Below are positions 1-8,248 of a stretch of DNA of 64,000 nt, piece by piece. The DNA comes from Granulosicoccus antarcticus IMCC3135. GTDB taxonomy: Bacteria > Pseudomonadota > Gammaproteobacteria > Granulosicoccales > Granulosicoccaceae. Positions within the stretch are counted from its first letter, which is position 1. The number at the start of each line of letters is the position of its first letter. A model generated the notes under the pieces. It made no database searches and was not told where the DNA came from. It was given only the letters and a program-made list of their open reading frames with translations. The stretch is from the NCBI RefSeq assembly GCF_002215215.1, contig NZ_CP018632.1:390001-454000 (forward strand). Direction: 5' to 3'. The position numbers were made by a program, and so were the translations under genes.

Positions 1-1105
<1,105 letters not shown>

Positions 1106-1268
1106 TATAACACCCAAGCAGTTGCTCGTTAATAGCGAAGCTGTTCTTGGACTGTTGTGTGCGACATAAATAGCACGACAACGATTAAACCAAGTACAAT
1201 CGACTCTCCAAATTTGTTGTTTAGCAGCTAATCCAGCAATGGATGGATGCTCGACGGCACACCAGTTC

Positions 1269-1385
1269 TCCCGGCGACCACAGCGTTTGGGTACCACCTG
1301 ATCCCATCTCGAACTCAGAAGTGAAACCATTCCGCGCCAATGATAGTGTGGGGCTTCCCCATGTGAAAGTAGGTCATCGCCGGGT
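1269..1385 (+). rRNA. 5S ribosomal RNA
   Basis: The 5S core (CGAACTCAGAAGTGAAAC at about 1310-1327) is intact. The closing helix forms between CCCGGCGA at 1270-1277 and TCGCCGGG at 1377-1384. It lies about 160 nt after 23S, the usual order 23S-5S, and no tRNA follows it. Ends are set by helix I and may be off by a few bases. Confidence 0.95.
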
Positions 1386-1401
1386 TTTATTTACGTCCAT
1401 C

Positions 1402-1430
1402 AAGGCCGTCTCTCAGGAGACGGCCTTTTT
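1402..1430 (+). terminator. Intrinsic terminator of the rRNA operon
   Basis: AAGGCCGTCTC (1402-1412), the loop TCAG and GAGACGGCCTT (1417-1427) form a perfect 11-bp stem followed by further T residues. It lies directly downstream of 5S rRNA and is the obvious end of the rrn transcript. Confidence 0.92.
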
Positions 1431-1484
1431 GCATTCCGGATTTGAGAATTACTCAATGCTCGGTACTCGTTATTCTCCGATCGG

Positions 1485-1532
1485 GACTCTACGTGTGTAG
1501 AGTCAAGGAGAGTTAATACTCTACCGGTGTAG
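1485..1532. promoter_or_regulatory. Two adjacent short inverted repeats upstream of a lipoprotein gene
   Basis: GACTCTAC-GTGT-GTAGAGTC (1485-1504) is a perfect inverted repeat. It is followed by CTAC-CGGT-GTAG (1521-1532), which shares the same half-site core. They sit 110-155 nt before the start of the lipoprotein gene at 1642. This could be a paired operator or a hairpin. The right part of the first repeat also belongs to a 20-bp direct repeat found again at 3028-3047. Confidence 0.45.
1495..1514 (+). repeat. Direct repeat, left copy (partner at 3028-3047)
   Basis: GTGTAGAGTCAAGGAGAGTT matches GTGTAGAGTCACGGAGCGTT at 3028-3047 in 18 of 20 positions. The copies are 1533 bp apart and bracket the lipoprotein gene at 1642-2907. 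This could mark insertion of the gene as a cassette, or a duplicated control site. Confidence 0.5.
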
Positions 1533-1641
1533 ATTGAAGCACAAATTAGTTCACACACTGTTCTGAACGGGTCTCCATGCTAAGGGCCATGGTTGTAATA
1601 TAATCAAATTATTCGCGAAATGGACATTTACGTAGATTGAG

Positions 1642-2907
1642 ATGGTGAGAAAAATGAGAAGTGTCGGTTTGTGTTCTTTGCTACTCGGTTGCCTGTTGAT
1701 ACTTGGATGTGATGACAGTAGCGATGGCAAGCCTAATGAAATATCAGATGATTCTCCAGGCGAATCTACAAGTGGAGAAGTCAATGGAGGTTTGTCCGGG
1801 AAAATAATCAGTACCTATAGGTTCAGGCCTTATCAATTTGATCTCGCTTCTGGAGCGGCAACTGAAATTTCATTGTTCAGCACTTACGATCTTATCGAGG
1901 ATCTGGAGGCTAATAGCGGCGGTGATAAACCCAGTGCTGAATACAATTATTTTACTGCGAGTAGTAACCCTGCTAATCAAGGCTATGTAGAAGTACTTTA
2001 CGATTGTTATCGAGGGCCTACTCGTTCATGTGTCTCGATATACGATGAGAATTTCATAGCCGTGAGGCGAATAGTAACGGAGGCCTGGTATCAAAAACCG
2101 GCTAAACTTTCCGATTCTGGCAAGTATGTAGTTATGAGTGACCGATATGGGACATTCAACGATATCGCCCTTATACAGATAATGGATGTCTCTTTAGGAA
2201 GGGTTGCTGACTCCATCGAGATGCCCGATGTTTCGAAAGACGACGATAAGCGGGCAGATCACGCAGTAACAGAATGGGGTATCAATGACGAATTGATTTT
2301 CTCGATCCCATCAGACGAGCGACCAACGATCTACGTAACCGCACCTGGAACTACTGAGATTGAGAGGAAGATAACACTGCCCAGATCCTTCAGTGGTTTT
2401 GTCAGAAGCCTGGACATGCATCCTGATGGGGAGCAGCTTTTGATTGGATATGGAGGTAATACCGATGGGCTAGTAGAGCAGAACGGCTTGGCCCTCGTAT
2501 TGAATCTAAGTGATCTGAGCGTCAGAATTCCTGCTATTGACTATGCTGATGCGAATAGATCTCCTATCGGAGAAAACTTCAAGAGTCAGTTCATCAATCC
2601 AATCTGGTCGCCAGACGGGACTCAGATCATGATACTCAACCTCTTCTCAATTGGTGGAAGTGCGTTGACCCCAAGTGTCATTTATGCTGATGGGACAACC
2701 GTGGTAAACCCTTATCTTGTGATCAATGACAATTTGATTGTAATTCCAGCAGGTTCGGATCGTCTTGTTATAAACAATGCCGACGATACCTATTCCGATT
2801 CTGTGAAAATAGCAGTTTTTGAAGACGTTGTTGATTCAAGGCGACGTTTATCGACGCGCTGGCGTGGTGATCAGTTCAAGGAAGAATTTTTCAGCTGGAT
2901 CCCCTAA
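1642..2907 (+). CDS. TolB/WD40-like beta-propeller lipoprotein
   Basis: The 421-aa protein begins with a lipoprotein signal peptide ending in the lipobox LILGC (Cys23), followed by an acidic Ser/Asp-rich linker, so it should be a periplasmic or outer-membrane lipoprotein. The body contains PD40/TolB-like strands with typical DG turns (HPDGEQLLIGY, WSPDGTQIMIL). It is a clear paralogue of the leftward lipoprotein at 5844-7067: both share the order of a GLNDE/GINDE motif, the T-LP--(Y/F)-G segment, then SPDG, LNL/LDL...RIPA and WSPDG. ATG 1642 was chosen; ATG 1654 would also leave a full signal peptide. No enzymatic motif is visible and the role is unknown. The gene is bracketed by a 20-bp direct repeat. 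Confidence 0.8.
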   Translation: MVRKMRSVGLCSLLLGCLLILGCDDSSDGKPNEISDDSPGESTSGEVNGGLSGKIISTYRFRPYQFDLASGAATEISLFSTYDLIEDLEANSGGDKPSAEYNYFTASSNPANQGYVEVLYDCYRGPTRSCVSIYDENFIAVRRIVTEAWYQKPAKLSDSGKYVVMSDRYGTFNDIALIQIMDVSLGRVADSIEMPDVSKDDDKRADHAVTEWGINDELIFSIPSDERPTIYVTAPGTTEIERKITLPRSFSGFVRSLDMHPDGEQLLIGYGGNTDGLVEQNGLALVLNLSDLSVRIPAIDYADANRSPIGENFKSQFINPIWSPDGTQIMILNLFSIGGSALTPSVIYADGTTVVNPYLVINDNLIVIPAGSDRLVINNADDTYSDSVKIAVFEDVVDSRRRLSTRWRGDQFKEEFFSWIP

Positions 2908-3587
2908 TATCAAGATACTGAGAGAGGGACGGCTGTTTTGAATGCAGGCATTAAGATCTGCTTCAAATTACTTGATTTCAAGTAAAACCAAAAAATCATC
3001 CTTCCCTTGGCAAGCGATACTATAGGCGTGTAGAGTCACGGAGCGTTGGTTTCTGAATTACCTACACAGAACGGGACTAAATCTGGATTGTTGAACGTCT
3101 GCTGACACGCTGACGTCAAAGTTAGTGTACAAAACAAGATGCTGCGAAGGACTTTAATCGGTATTCCAATAACAGTGGCATGAGTTTCCAAAGCAATGCA
3201 GTTGCCTCTGTATACAGCTCTCTTGTGTCGCTCTGGTCCGTTATGGGCTTCAATGAAATCGATCCTAGTGACAAGACCCGAACCACAAATACAGCACGTG
3301 TTGCTTGATCGAAAGCAGGGCGTCTGTAGTGCCCCGTGTTGCTTAACTCAAAGGCGAGTTCGAGCGACTCATTGAACACAAAATGTGATTAGGGCTCAGC
3401 ACACTGTCTACATCCAGGGGGACTCTGTTGGTCTGGTTGAAACAGGGCCAAACGAGGGGGCCATACTAACTGGGTTACGAAAACCACAAGCAGGAAGCAT
3501 ATCCGTGAGAATGAGGCACGGGGCATCTTTGCTGAGCCTGCTGATGTAATTAACTACTGACATTGAATAAATAATTCTATAAAACTT
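2908..3587. other. Gene-poor stretch with possible coding debris
   Basis: I find no gene with a convincing start here. One short forward frame (about 3132-3309) reads like a protein C-terminus (NEIDPSDKTRTTNTARVA then stop). It is closed on its left by TAG after a few codons and has no start. An 85-codon leftward frame (3379-3122) overlaps the same DNA. Both may be remnants; neither is called as a gene. Confidence 0.4.
3028..3047 (+). repeat. Direct repeat, right copy
   Basis: This is the partner of 1495-1514 (18/20 identical), lying 120 nt after the stop of the bracketed lipoprotein gene. The flanking bases on either side of the two copies do not match, so the similarity is confined to the short repeat. 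Confidence 0.5.
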
Positions 3588-4214
3588 CTATCTGACATAT
3601 CCGGCAATGGATATGAAATGACTGATAGAGCCCAGCAGCACAAACAGGTGCCAAATGCCATGAGCATGGCGCAGTTTGTTGAATTCGTCGAGTACGTAGA
3701 AGACAACGCCACACATATAAAAGGCGCCACCTACCGCCAACCAAGTCATTCCCGCAGACGGAATGCTGGCTTGTAGGTCTGAGTAAAACAGCACACAAAA
3801 CCATCCCATGGCCAAATAGATTGACAATTGCAGCCATTCGATTCGCTTTTTTATGCGCACATCCAGCAGCAGCCCTACTGCTGCCAATGTCCAGATCACT
3901 GCGAGACCAATGAAGCCGTTGTGTTCTTGCATTGAAACCATCAGAAAAGGCGTGTAGGTGCCTGCAATCAGTAGGTAGATTGCTACATGGTCAAGTTTCT
4001 GAAACAGTCTTTTCAACTTGGTTGAGCTGAAGCTGTGATACAGCGTAGACATGGTGTAAAGAAGAATCAATGTCAGGCCGAAAATGCCGAAGCTGACGAT
4101 AAGCAATAGGTCACGTTCCTGAATGCTGATAGTCAGAAGGACTCCGAAGCCTATCAGCGCCAGTGCTGCCCCCACCAGATGACTGATGCTATTCAGTTTC
4201 TCACCGTAGTACAT
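3588..4214 (-). CDS. Hemolysin III family (PAQR-type) membrane protein
   Basis: The 208-aa protein is almost wholly hydrophobic with seven predicted membrane helices. It carries the family signatures: an N-terminal EKLNSISHLVGA segment with the conserved Ser-His, the LYHS motif after helix 3, LDHVAIYLLIAGTYTPF in the middle, and HxxxH-like residues (HGIWHLFVLLGSISHF) at the end. These Ser, Asp and His residues form the metal site of the PAQR/hemolysin III (YqfA/TrhA) family in the inner membrane. Length is normal for the family. The name hemolysin is historical; bacterial members are linked to membrane homeostasis. Confidence 0.88.
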   Translation of the reverse strand: MYYGEKLNSISHLVGAALALIGFGVLLTISIQERDLLLIVSFGIFGLTLILLYTMSTLYHSFSSTKLKRLFQKLDHVAIYLLIAGTYTPFLMVSMQEHNGFIGLAVIWTLAAVGLLLDVRIKKRIEWLQLSIYLAMGWFCVLFYSDLQASIPSAGMTWLAVGGAFYMCGVVFYVLDEFNKLRHAHGIWHLFVLLGSISHFISIAGYVR

Positions 4215-4314
4215 AGATAGAATTTTTAGAGTCAGGACTGCGGTCCTAGTTTACGAATTTTATCAGCTGGCCTCATCATCATCATAAAATTACATTCTGG
4301 AAGGAGGTCTTGTG

Positions 4315-4374
4315 ATGATCAATAAAGATAGCTCATCAATTTACTCTGATAATGCAAAGGCGGCACCTGAGTGA
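4315..4374 (+). CDS. Possible 19-aa peptide with strong ribosome-binding site
   Basis: AAGGAGGT at 4301-4308 is a near-perfect Shine-Dalgarno sequence six bases before ATG 4315. The frame encodes a short hydrophilic peptide (MINKDSSSIYSDNAKAAPE) and stops at 4374. The peptide resembles nothing I recognise. The support is the ribosome-binding site alone, so this may be a small protein, a leader, or chance. It lies in the roughly 280-bp gap between hemolysin III and the operator at 4541. Confidence 0.3.
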   Translation: MINKDSSSIYSDNAKAAPE

Positions 4375-4540
4375 TGCCTTAATCATATTTCATTACAAGA
4401 ATGAAAATATGCATGGCAACGTACGAAAGGTCCGTTCGCTTGAAATTGCTCAACAATGACGAAGGGACGACTCGATGATCATCCTGTTTGTGTTGACAAA
4501 CGGAATGTGTTTCGATAGATTTGGGAAAATAATCCGAAAT

Positions 4541-4558
4541 ACTAGGGTTAACCCTAGT
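4541..4558. promoter_or_regulatory. T3SS-regulon operator candidate (site 1, perfect 18-bp palindrome)
   Basis: ACTAGGGTTAACCCTAGT is a perfect palindrome and the best of six similar sites in the window. It is preceded by AAAT, as at 10338 and 11747, and followed 11 nt after CCCT by TAGATT, a possible -10 box. A separate sigma70-like pair (TTGACA 4493-4498, 17 nt, TAGATT 4516-4521) lies just upstream. The rightward transcript would run straight into the 13-bp minisatellite. Confidence 0.65.
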
Positions 4559-4576
4559 AGGCGAGGTAGATTTCGA

Positions 4577-5149
4577 ATGCTAAGATAAATTTCCAAACGC
4601 GAGAATAGCAAGGCAAGGAAACAGGAGAAAGAAGCAGAGCAGGGAAGCAGAGCAGGGAAGCAGAGCAGGGAAGCAGAGCAGGGAAGCAGAGCAGGGAAGC
4701 AGCGCAGGGAAGCAGAGCAGGGAAGCAGAGCAGGGAAGCAGAGCAGGGAAGCAGAGCAGGGAAGCAGAGCAGGGAAGCAGCGCAGGGAAGCAGCGCAGGG
4801 AAGCAGCGCAGGGAAGCAGCGCAGGGAAGCAGCGCAGGGAAGCAGCGCAGGGAAGCAGCGCAGGGAAGCAGCGCAGGGAAGCAGCGCAGGGAAGCAGCGC
4901 AGGGAGGCAGCGCAGGGAGGCAGCGCAGGGAGGCAGCGCAGGGAGGCAGCGCAGGGAGGCAGCGCAGGGAGGCAGCGCAGGGAGGCAGCGCAGGGAGGCA
5001 GCGCAAAGGAGGCAGCGCAAGGAGGCAGCGCAAGGAGGCAGCGCAAGGAGGCAGCGCAAGGAGGCAGCGCAAGGAGGCAGCGCAAGGAGGCAGCGCAAGG
5101 AGGCAAGGGCAAGGAGGCCCTAAAAAGCAGGGAAGCTACAGGAGAGTAG
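4577..5149 (+). pseudogene. Possible nonsense-interrupted repeat-protein frame over the minisatellite
   Basis: The T3SS-type operator and a GAGGT motif (4564-4568) precede ATG 4577. That frame reads Met-Leu-Arg-stop, then stays open in the same frame from ATT 4589 to TAG 5147-5149 (186 codons). The downstream frame encodes a hydrophilic 13-residue repeat, EAEQGSRAGKQSR, repeated about 12 times with variants. Because the 13-bp unit lacks stop codons in every frame, openness alone is weak evidence. The case rests on the operator, the placed ATG and the in-frame continuation before the repeats. Alternatives are a non-coding transcript or simple satellite DNA. Confidence 0.25.
4634..5102 (+). repeat. 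13-bp minisatellite, 36 tandem units with ordered variants
   Basis: I count 36 head-to-tail units beginning GCAG. Units 1-5 and 7-11 are GCAGAGCAGGGAA. Units 6 and 12-20 are GCAGCGCAGGGAA. Units 21-28 are GCAGCGCAGGGAG. Unit 29 is a 14-bp variant with an extra A, and units 30-36 are GCAGCGCAAGGAG. Each block differs from the next by one base, so the array looks like it grew by slippage from successive mutants. Degenerate copies flank both ends. There are no spacers, so it is not CRISPR. Confidence 0.97.
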
Positions 5150-5373
5150 GCGGCTGATGCAGGGAAGCTGATGCCGGGGGAGGAATCTAGCGCGATGAGC
5201 AAGAGTAGTGGAAATTAAATTCGATAATGTCTGCCTTCGGTGCTCGAATTTGAAAGCTGCAGAAAGCAGGCATGGTTGTAGCTTTACCAGTTGTCATGAA
5301 TTATCGCTTATTGATACTGACGTAGTGATTGATGATAATAATAATACAAGTCGGTATTTTTATTTTTCTGATT
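5150..5373. other. Short gene-poor segment after the minisatellite
   Basis: This holds more degenerate AGGGAAGC-type repeat debris, then AT-rich DNA. A 63-codon frame from GTG 5208 to 5399 has no clear ribosome-binding site and no recognisable relative, so I do not call it. Confidence 0.4.
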
Positions 5374-5703
5374 CTAATTATCAGTCCAGGAGTATCTGAT
5401 ATCTCCCGCGTCAAGGTCGTGAATATATTCGAGTTGATTTGATGGGTTGATAAATTTTATCCAAACTACGCCAGGTGCTGCGATTGACGGCTCGTGCGAG
5501 ACTATCTGGTTGGTGCCACTTGATGGTACAGCGACTAACTCGTACCTGGAAAAATTCCCAATAAAATCACCGGAAATGACCTGCCAATCCCAGCGGCTTG
5601 ATAATAATATTGATTGTCCGTCAGGTGACCAACCCTGTGTTTTGAATTGGAGGTGGGGTAAAAAAATTTCCATATCGACTGCCTCCAATCGAAATGCCAA
5701 CAA
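5374..5703 (-). pseudogene. C-terminal fragment of a TolB-like lipoprotein
   Basis: The 109 residues align with the last part of the intact lipoprotein encoded just upstream on the same strand (5844-7067). Both have FKT-GWSPDG, then NFSRYELVAVPS-G-NQ, then APGVVW and a final Y-W-DN. The DNA is recognisably similar too (for example CCAGGTGCTGCGA at 5470 and 5940). The N-terminal three quarters and the signal peptide are missing and no start context is visible. It is therefore the relic of a tandem partial duplication that has since diverged. Confidence 0.75.
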
Positions 5704-5843
5704 TGCTGTTTTATGTCAGTATGCAGGCGCATGCAATAGAAGTAGCATCTGGATTTTGTCTGTGTTGCCTTGTGTTGTCCATAAACTGAGATCACGAAAG
5801 TTCCTGCAAGAGCTAAACTCATTCAAGTGAAATTAATTGTTGT

Positions 5844-7067
5844 CTAATTATTATCGATCCAAGTGTATTCAACACTGCCGCTGTCAAACATTGACTTGAA
5901 CTCATTGGTGTTTGGTATATAGTATTTTGGCCAGACCACTCCAGGTGCTGCGAGAGATAGGTCGTGTAAAACCAATTGGTTGACACCATCTGACGGCACT
6001 GCCACTAATTCGTATCGTGAAAAATTATAGACATAGGCTTCAGTTACTTGCCAGTGCCAGATACTGCCCAGCAAAATATAACTGCCATCTGGTGACCAGC
6101 CATGAGTTTTGAAATTGCCATTACCTCTGTCATCTCCTACGGGAATGTTATCTACGTCGTAGGAATGGACTGCTGGAATGCGCAAGTCTAAAGTGTTTAA
6201 ATCGAGAATCATTGCAAATCGACTTGGCTCAGCTGTGCCTGGATTTCGAACATACTGCAGTAATAGCTGAGAGCCATCGGGGCTTAGGTGCATTCTCGTG
6301 ATCAAGCCGCGGTATTTACTAGGCAGCGTTATTCGTCGCGCAACTTCAGTGCTCAACGGTTTTGTGATATTTATCACCGGTGGTTGATCTCGTGCATCCG
6401 TGTAAATGATCTCATCGTTCAAGCCCCATTCCACGGATGATCTGCCGTATCGCCCATCAAAATCGGCTAATCTAGTCTTTACTGGTATCGTTAGAACTCT
6501 TTCACTGCTGAGTATATCTATCACTGATAAGTGAATACTTTTATCATCACTGTGTTGGTGGCGGGCATATTCATTTGCGAGGAGGTATTGCTGAGACCTG
6601 GAAAACAACAACGGTGTTTCCACATTCGTGGTATTCAATCGATGCGCTTTAATTAGAGATAAGTCACTATTGTAAGTAGCAAAGCAAATGTTGCCAACAT
6701 AGTATAAGTGCGCATCTTCATTAATGCAGTTCGGATAAGTTTGAGCAAACGCAGCATTGGCAGTGTTATCACTTGCGCTAATAATATTCCAGGATGAGGC
6801 GAAATTTACGTTTGGTTCATCGGCGACAATTGTGGATACGCTATTAGCGGGAAATAGTACATATTCACCGGTGTTGAGATTTGCTCTGGCCCCGTTAATA
6901 TCTGTATAGCCAGAGATTACAATTGAGCCGCTCAGATTGTCATTAATACCGCGTTGAGATAAATCGTCGTCTTGCTGAGAGCCGGTCAGACTTCCTCCGT
7001 CTCCGCTTCCGTCACACCCGGCAAGGGCGATTGTCAAGAGTAATAAAACGGCTTTTGATTTATCCAT
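5844..7067 (-). CDS. TolB/WD40-like beta-propeller lipoprotein (paralogue)
   Basis: From ATG 7067 the protein is 407 aa and starts directly with a lipoprotein signal peptide (MDKSKAVLLLLTIALAGC, Cys18), which is why I prefer this start over an in-frame one 15 codons earlier. A Gly/Ser/Asp linker follows, then repeated beta-propeller strands with SPDG turns (LSPDGSQLLLQY, WSPDGSYILLGS). It is homologous to the lipoprotein at 1642-2907, to the adjacent fragment at 5374-5703 and to the N-terminal relic at 9834-10055. It should be anchored in the envelope facing the periplasm. Substrate or partner is unknown. The region is AT-richer than the T3SS apparatus genes. Confidence 0.8.
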   Translation of the reverse strand: MDKSKAVLLLLTIALAGCDGSGDGGSLTGSQQDDDLSQRGINDNLSGSIVISGYTDINGARANLNTGEYVLFPANSVSTIVADEPNVNFASSWNIISASDNTANAAFAQTYPNCINEDAHLYYVGNICFATYNSDLSLIKAHRLNTTNVETPLLFSRSQQYLLANEYARHQHSDDKSIHLSVIDILSSERVLTIPVKTRLADFDGRYGRSSVEWGLNDEIIYTDARDQPPVINITKPLSTEVARRITLPSKYRGLITRMHLSPDGSQLLLQYVRNPGTAEPSRFAMILDLNTLDLRIPAVHSYDVDNIPVGDDRGNGNFKTHGWSPDGSYILLGSIWHWQVTEAYVYNFSRYELVAVPSDGVNQLVLHDLSLAAPGVVWPKYYIPNTNEFKSMFDSGSVEYTWIDNN

Positions 7068-7178
7068 TAGTAGTGCGCAATCTGTAAGCTCATCAGGCGC
7101 GTATCTTAACAATATTACGAATCGACATGGACATGTTTAATGATGCAGAGCCGGGCAGTGATGCCCGGCTCTTAGGGC

Positions 7179-8078
7179 CTATTTACGGGATAAGGCAGTA
7201 AGTCCTTCACCAACGGATTTTAACGCTGTAGACGCCTGATTAGCGAAGAGAGTGAACAATTGCATGTTTGCCGTAAACTCACCTTGCGCCTTAAGGAAGG
7301 CACTACTTTGGCTAGTGCTAGCACCATCAGTACCGCCAGTACCGCCAGTACCGCCAGTACCGCCAGTACCGCCAGTACCGCCAGTACCGCCAGTACCGCC
7401 AGTACCATCAGTTCCACCACCACTACCAGCTACGGCATTGCCTGATTCGTTAGCCATAACCTCCGAAGCCGCCATTGCGGCATCCAGAAATTTGGTTTGA
7501 ACTTCCGCCAGTCTTCCGGCGAGCACGAGTAACCAGTTCCCCTCCTCTCTCTCAGTTCCTTCACCATCAGAGAAGCCTTCATTGTTTGCTTGGGCTCCAT
7601 CGGCACCTGGATTGCCGCCAGTTGGTATATAGGTTCCTTCGTTAATGGCCTCCCCCTGTGCTTCTATGCTATTGGTGGTCGGTTCAACGACTAGTGGCGT
7701 TTCATTCAGAAATTCGGTTACTGCCTCTACCAGGGAATCAGCCATCTCATTAAGCTGGTCTGCTTGGTCTGTATTGCAGACCTCTTCCATTACCTCATCT
7801 GTGCAAGGACAAGTGACATCCATGGAATCTAGAAAGTCATCTAGTCTTGTATTGGCATTGTCAATGACGCCTGATGGTAGGTCATCACTACTGTTTATCA
7901 GCTCGCGCAGCTTCTCTACAACTTGATTCATTAACTGTCGTGTCATCCCGTTGCTGACCTGTTCGGGACTGAAATTCTCAAGTAGGTCGTCAAGACTCTT
8001 TGTGAAATTAGCCGGGTTGTTGTCAGCCAGTTGTACCCAGTTGGTAAATTGTGTCGTTACAGCCGATATGTCACTCAT
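7179..8078 (-). CDS. Probable T3SS-secreted filament/translocon protein (EspA/SseB-like)
   Basis: The 299-aa protein is acidic with no signal peptide. Its N-terminal 90 residues are helical, followed by a short Cys-containing acidic stretch. A helical segment (NWLLVLAGRLAEVQTKFLD) resembles the hydrophobic helix of EspA/SseB filament proteins. Then comes a Gly-Thr hinge (GTGGTGG repeats) and a C-terminal helix ending in STALKSVGEGLTALSRK, the kind of terminus seen in filament and needle subunits and in the 98-aa protein at 21745-22041. The T3SS-type operator at 8209-8221 lies upstream. I infer an extracellular filament or translocon component; similarity is by pattern only, so it could be another class of substrate. 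Confidence 0.5.
   Translation of the reverse strand: MSDISAVTTQFTNWVQLADNNPANFTKSLDDLLENFSPEQVSNGMTRQLMNQVVEKLRELINSSDDLPSGVIDNANTRLDDFLDSMDVTCPCTDEVMEEVCNTDQADQLNEMADSLVEAVTEFLNETPLVVEPTTNSIEAQGEAINEGTYIPTGGNPGADGAQANNEGFSDGEGTEREEGNWLLVLAGRLAEVQTKFLDAAMAASEVMANESGNAVAGSGGGTDGTGGTGGTGGTGGTGGTGGTGGTGGTDGASTSQSSAFLKAQGEFTANMQLFTLFANQASTALKSVGEGLTALSRK
7331..7402 (-). repeat. 9-bp tandem repeat (8 units) encoding a Gly-Thr hinge
   Basis: Eight perfect copies of TACCGCCAG lie inside the gene at 7179-8078, with degenerate copies on both sides. On the coding strand they give GTG repeats of Gly-Gly-Thr. Because the unit is nine bases, gain or loss changes hinge length by three residues without breaking the frame. 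Confidence 0.95.
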
Positions 8079-8208
8079 TGTCGTTCTCCGTTATCAATTT
8101 AATGTCAAGAATGCCAGTTCAATTGGAATCAAATACCAAGGACAGGCAAAACTTCGGGTGCAGTCTTGGTGTCCGGTATTACAACAATTCTTGTGATGCT
8201 TGTATATT

Positions 8209-8221
8209 GGGGTAAACCCTA
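8209..8221 (-). promoter_or_regulatory. T3SS-regulon operator candidate (site 2)
   Basis: Read on the minus strand this is TAGGGTTTACCCC, one base away from the symmetric AGGGTTTACCCT core. It lies about 130 nt before the start of the filament-like gene (8078) and just past the end of the 450-aa gene, so it most likely serves the former. Confidence 0.6.
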
Positions 8222-8248
8222 CCTTTTGAACTTATTTTTCATCTATCA

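Noticed and set aside
3122-3379. 85-codon leftward frame with TDQSDTRELYTEATALLWKL
   Set aside because: No ribosome-binding site and no recognisable domain. The opposite strand reads equally protein-like, so it cannot be decided and may be debris.
4634-5102. CRISPR array
   Set aside because: Units are directly adjacent 13-mers with no spacers and no cas genes nearby.
4450-5202. Long leftward open frames (up to 250 codons) of a Cys/Leu/Pro repeat protein over the minisatellite
   Set aside because: The 13-bp unit lacks stops in every frame on both strands, so long frames are automatic. Starts are TTG or lie inside repeats, and no promoter or ribosome-binding site supports this strand.
5208-5399. 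63-codon rightward frame after the minisatellite
   Set aside because: GTG start without a clear ribosome-binding site, no homologue that I recognise, and AT-rich repetitive composition.
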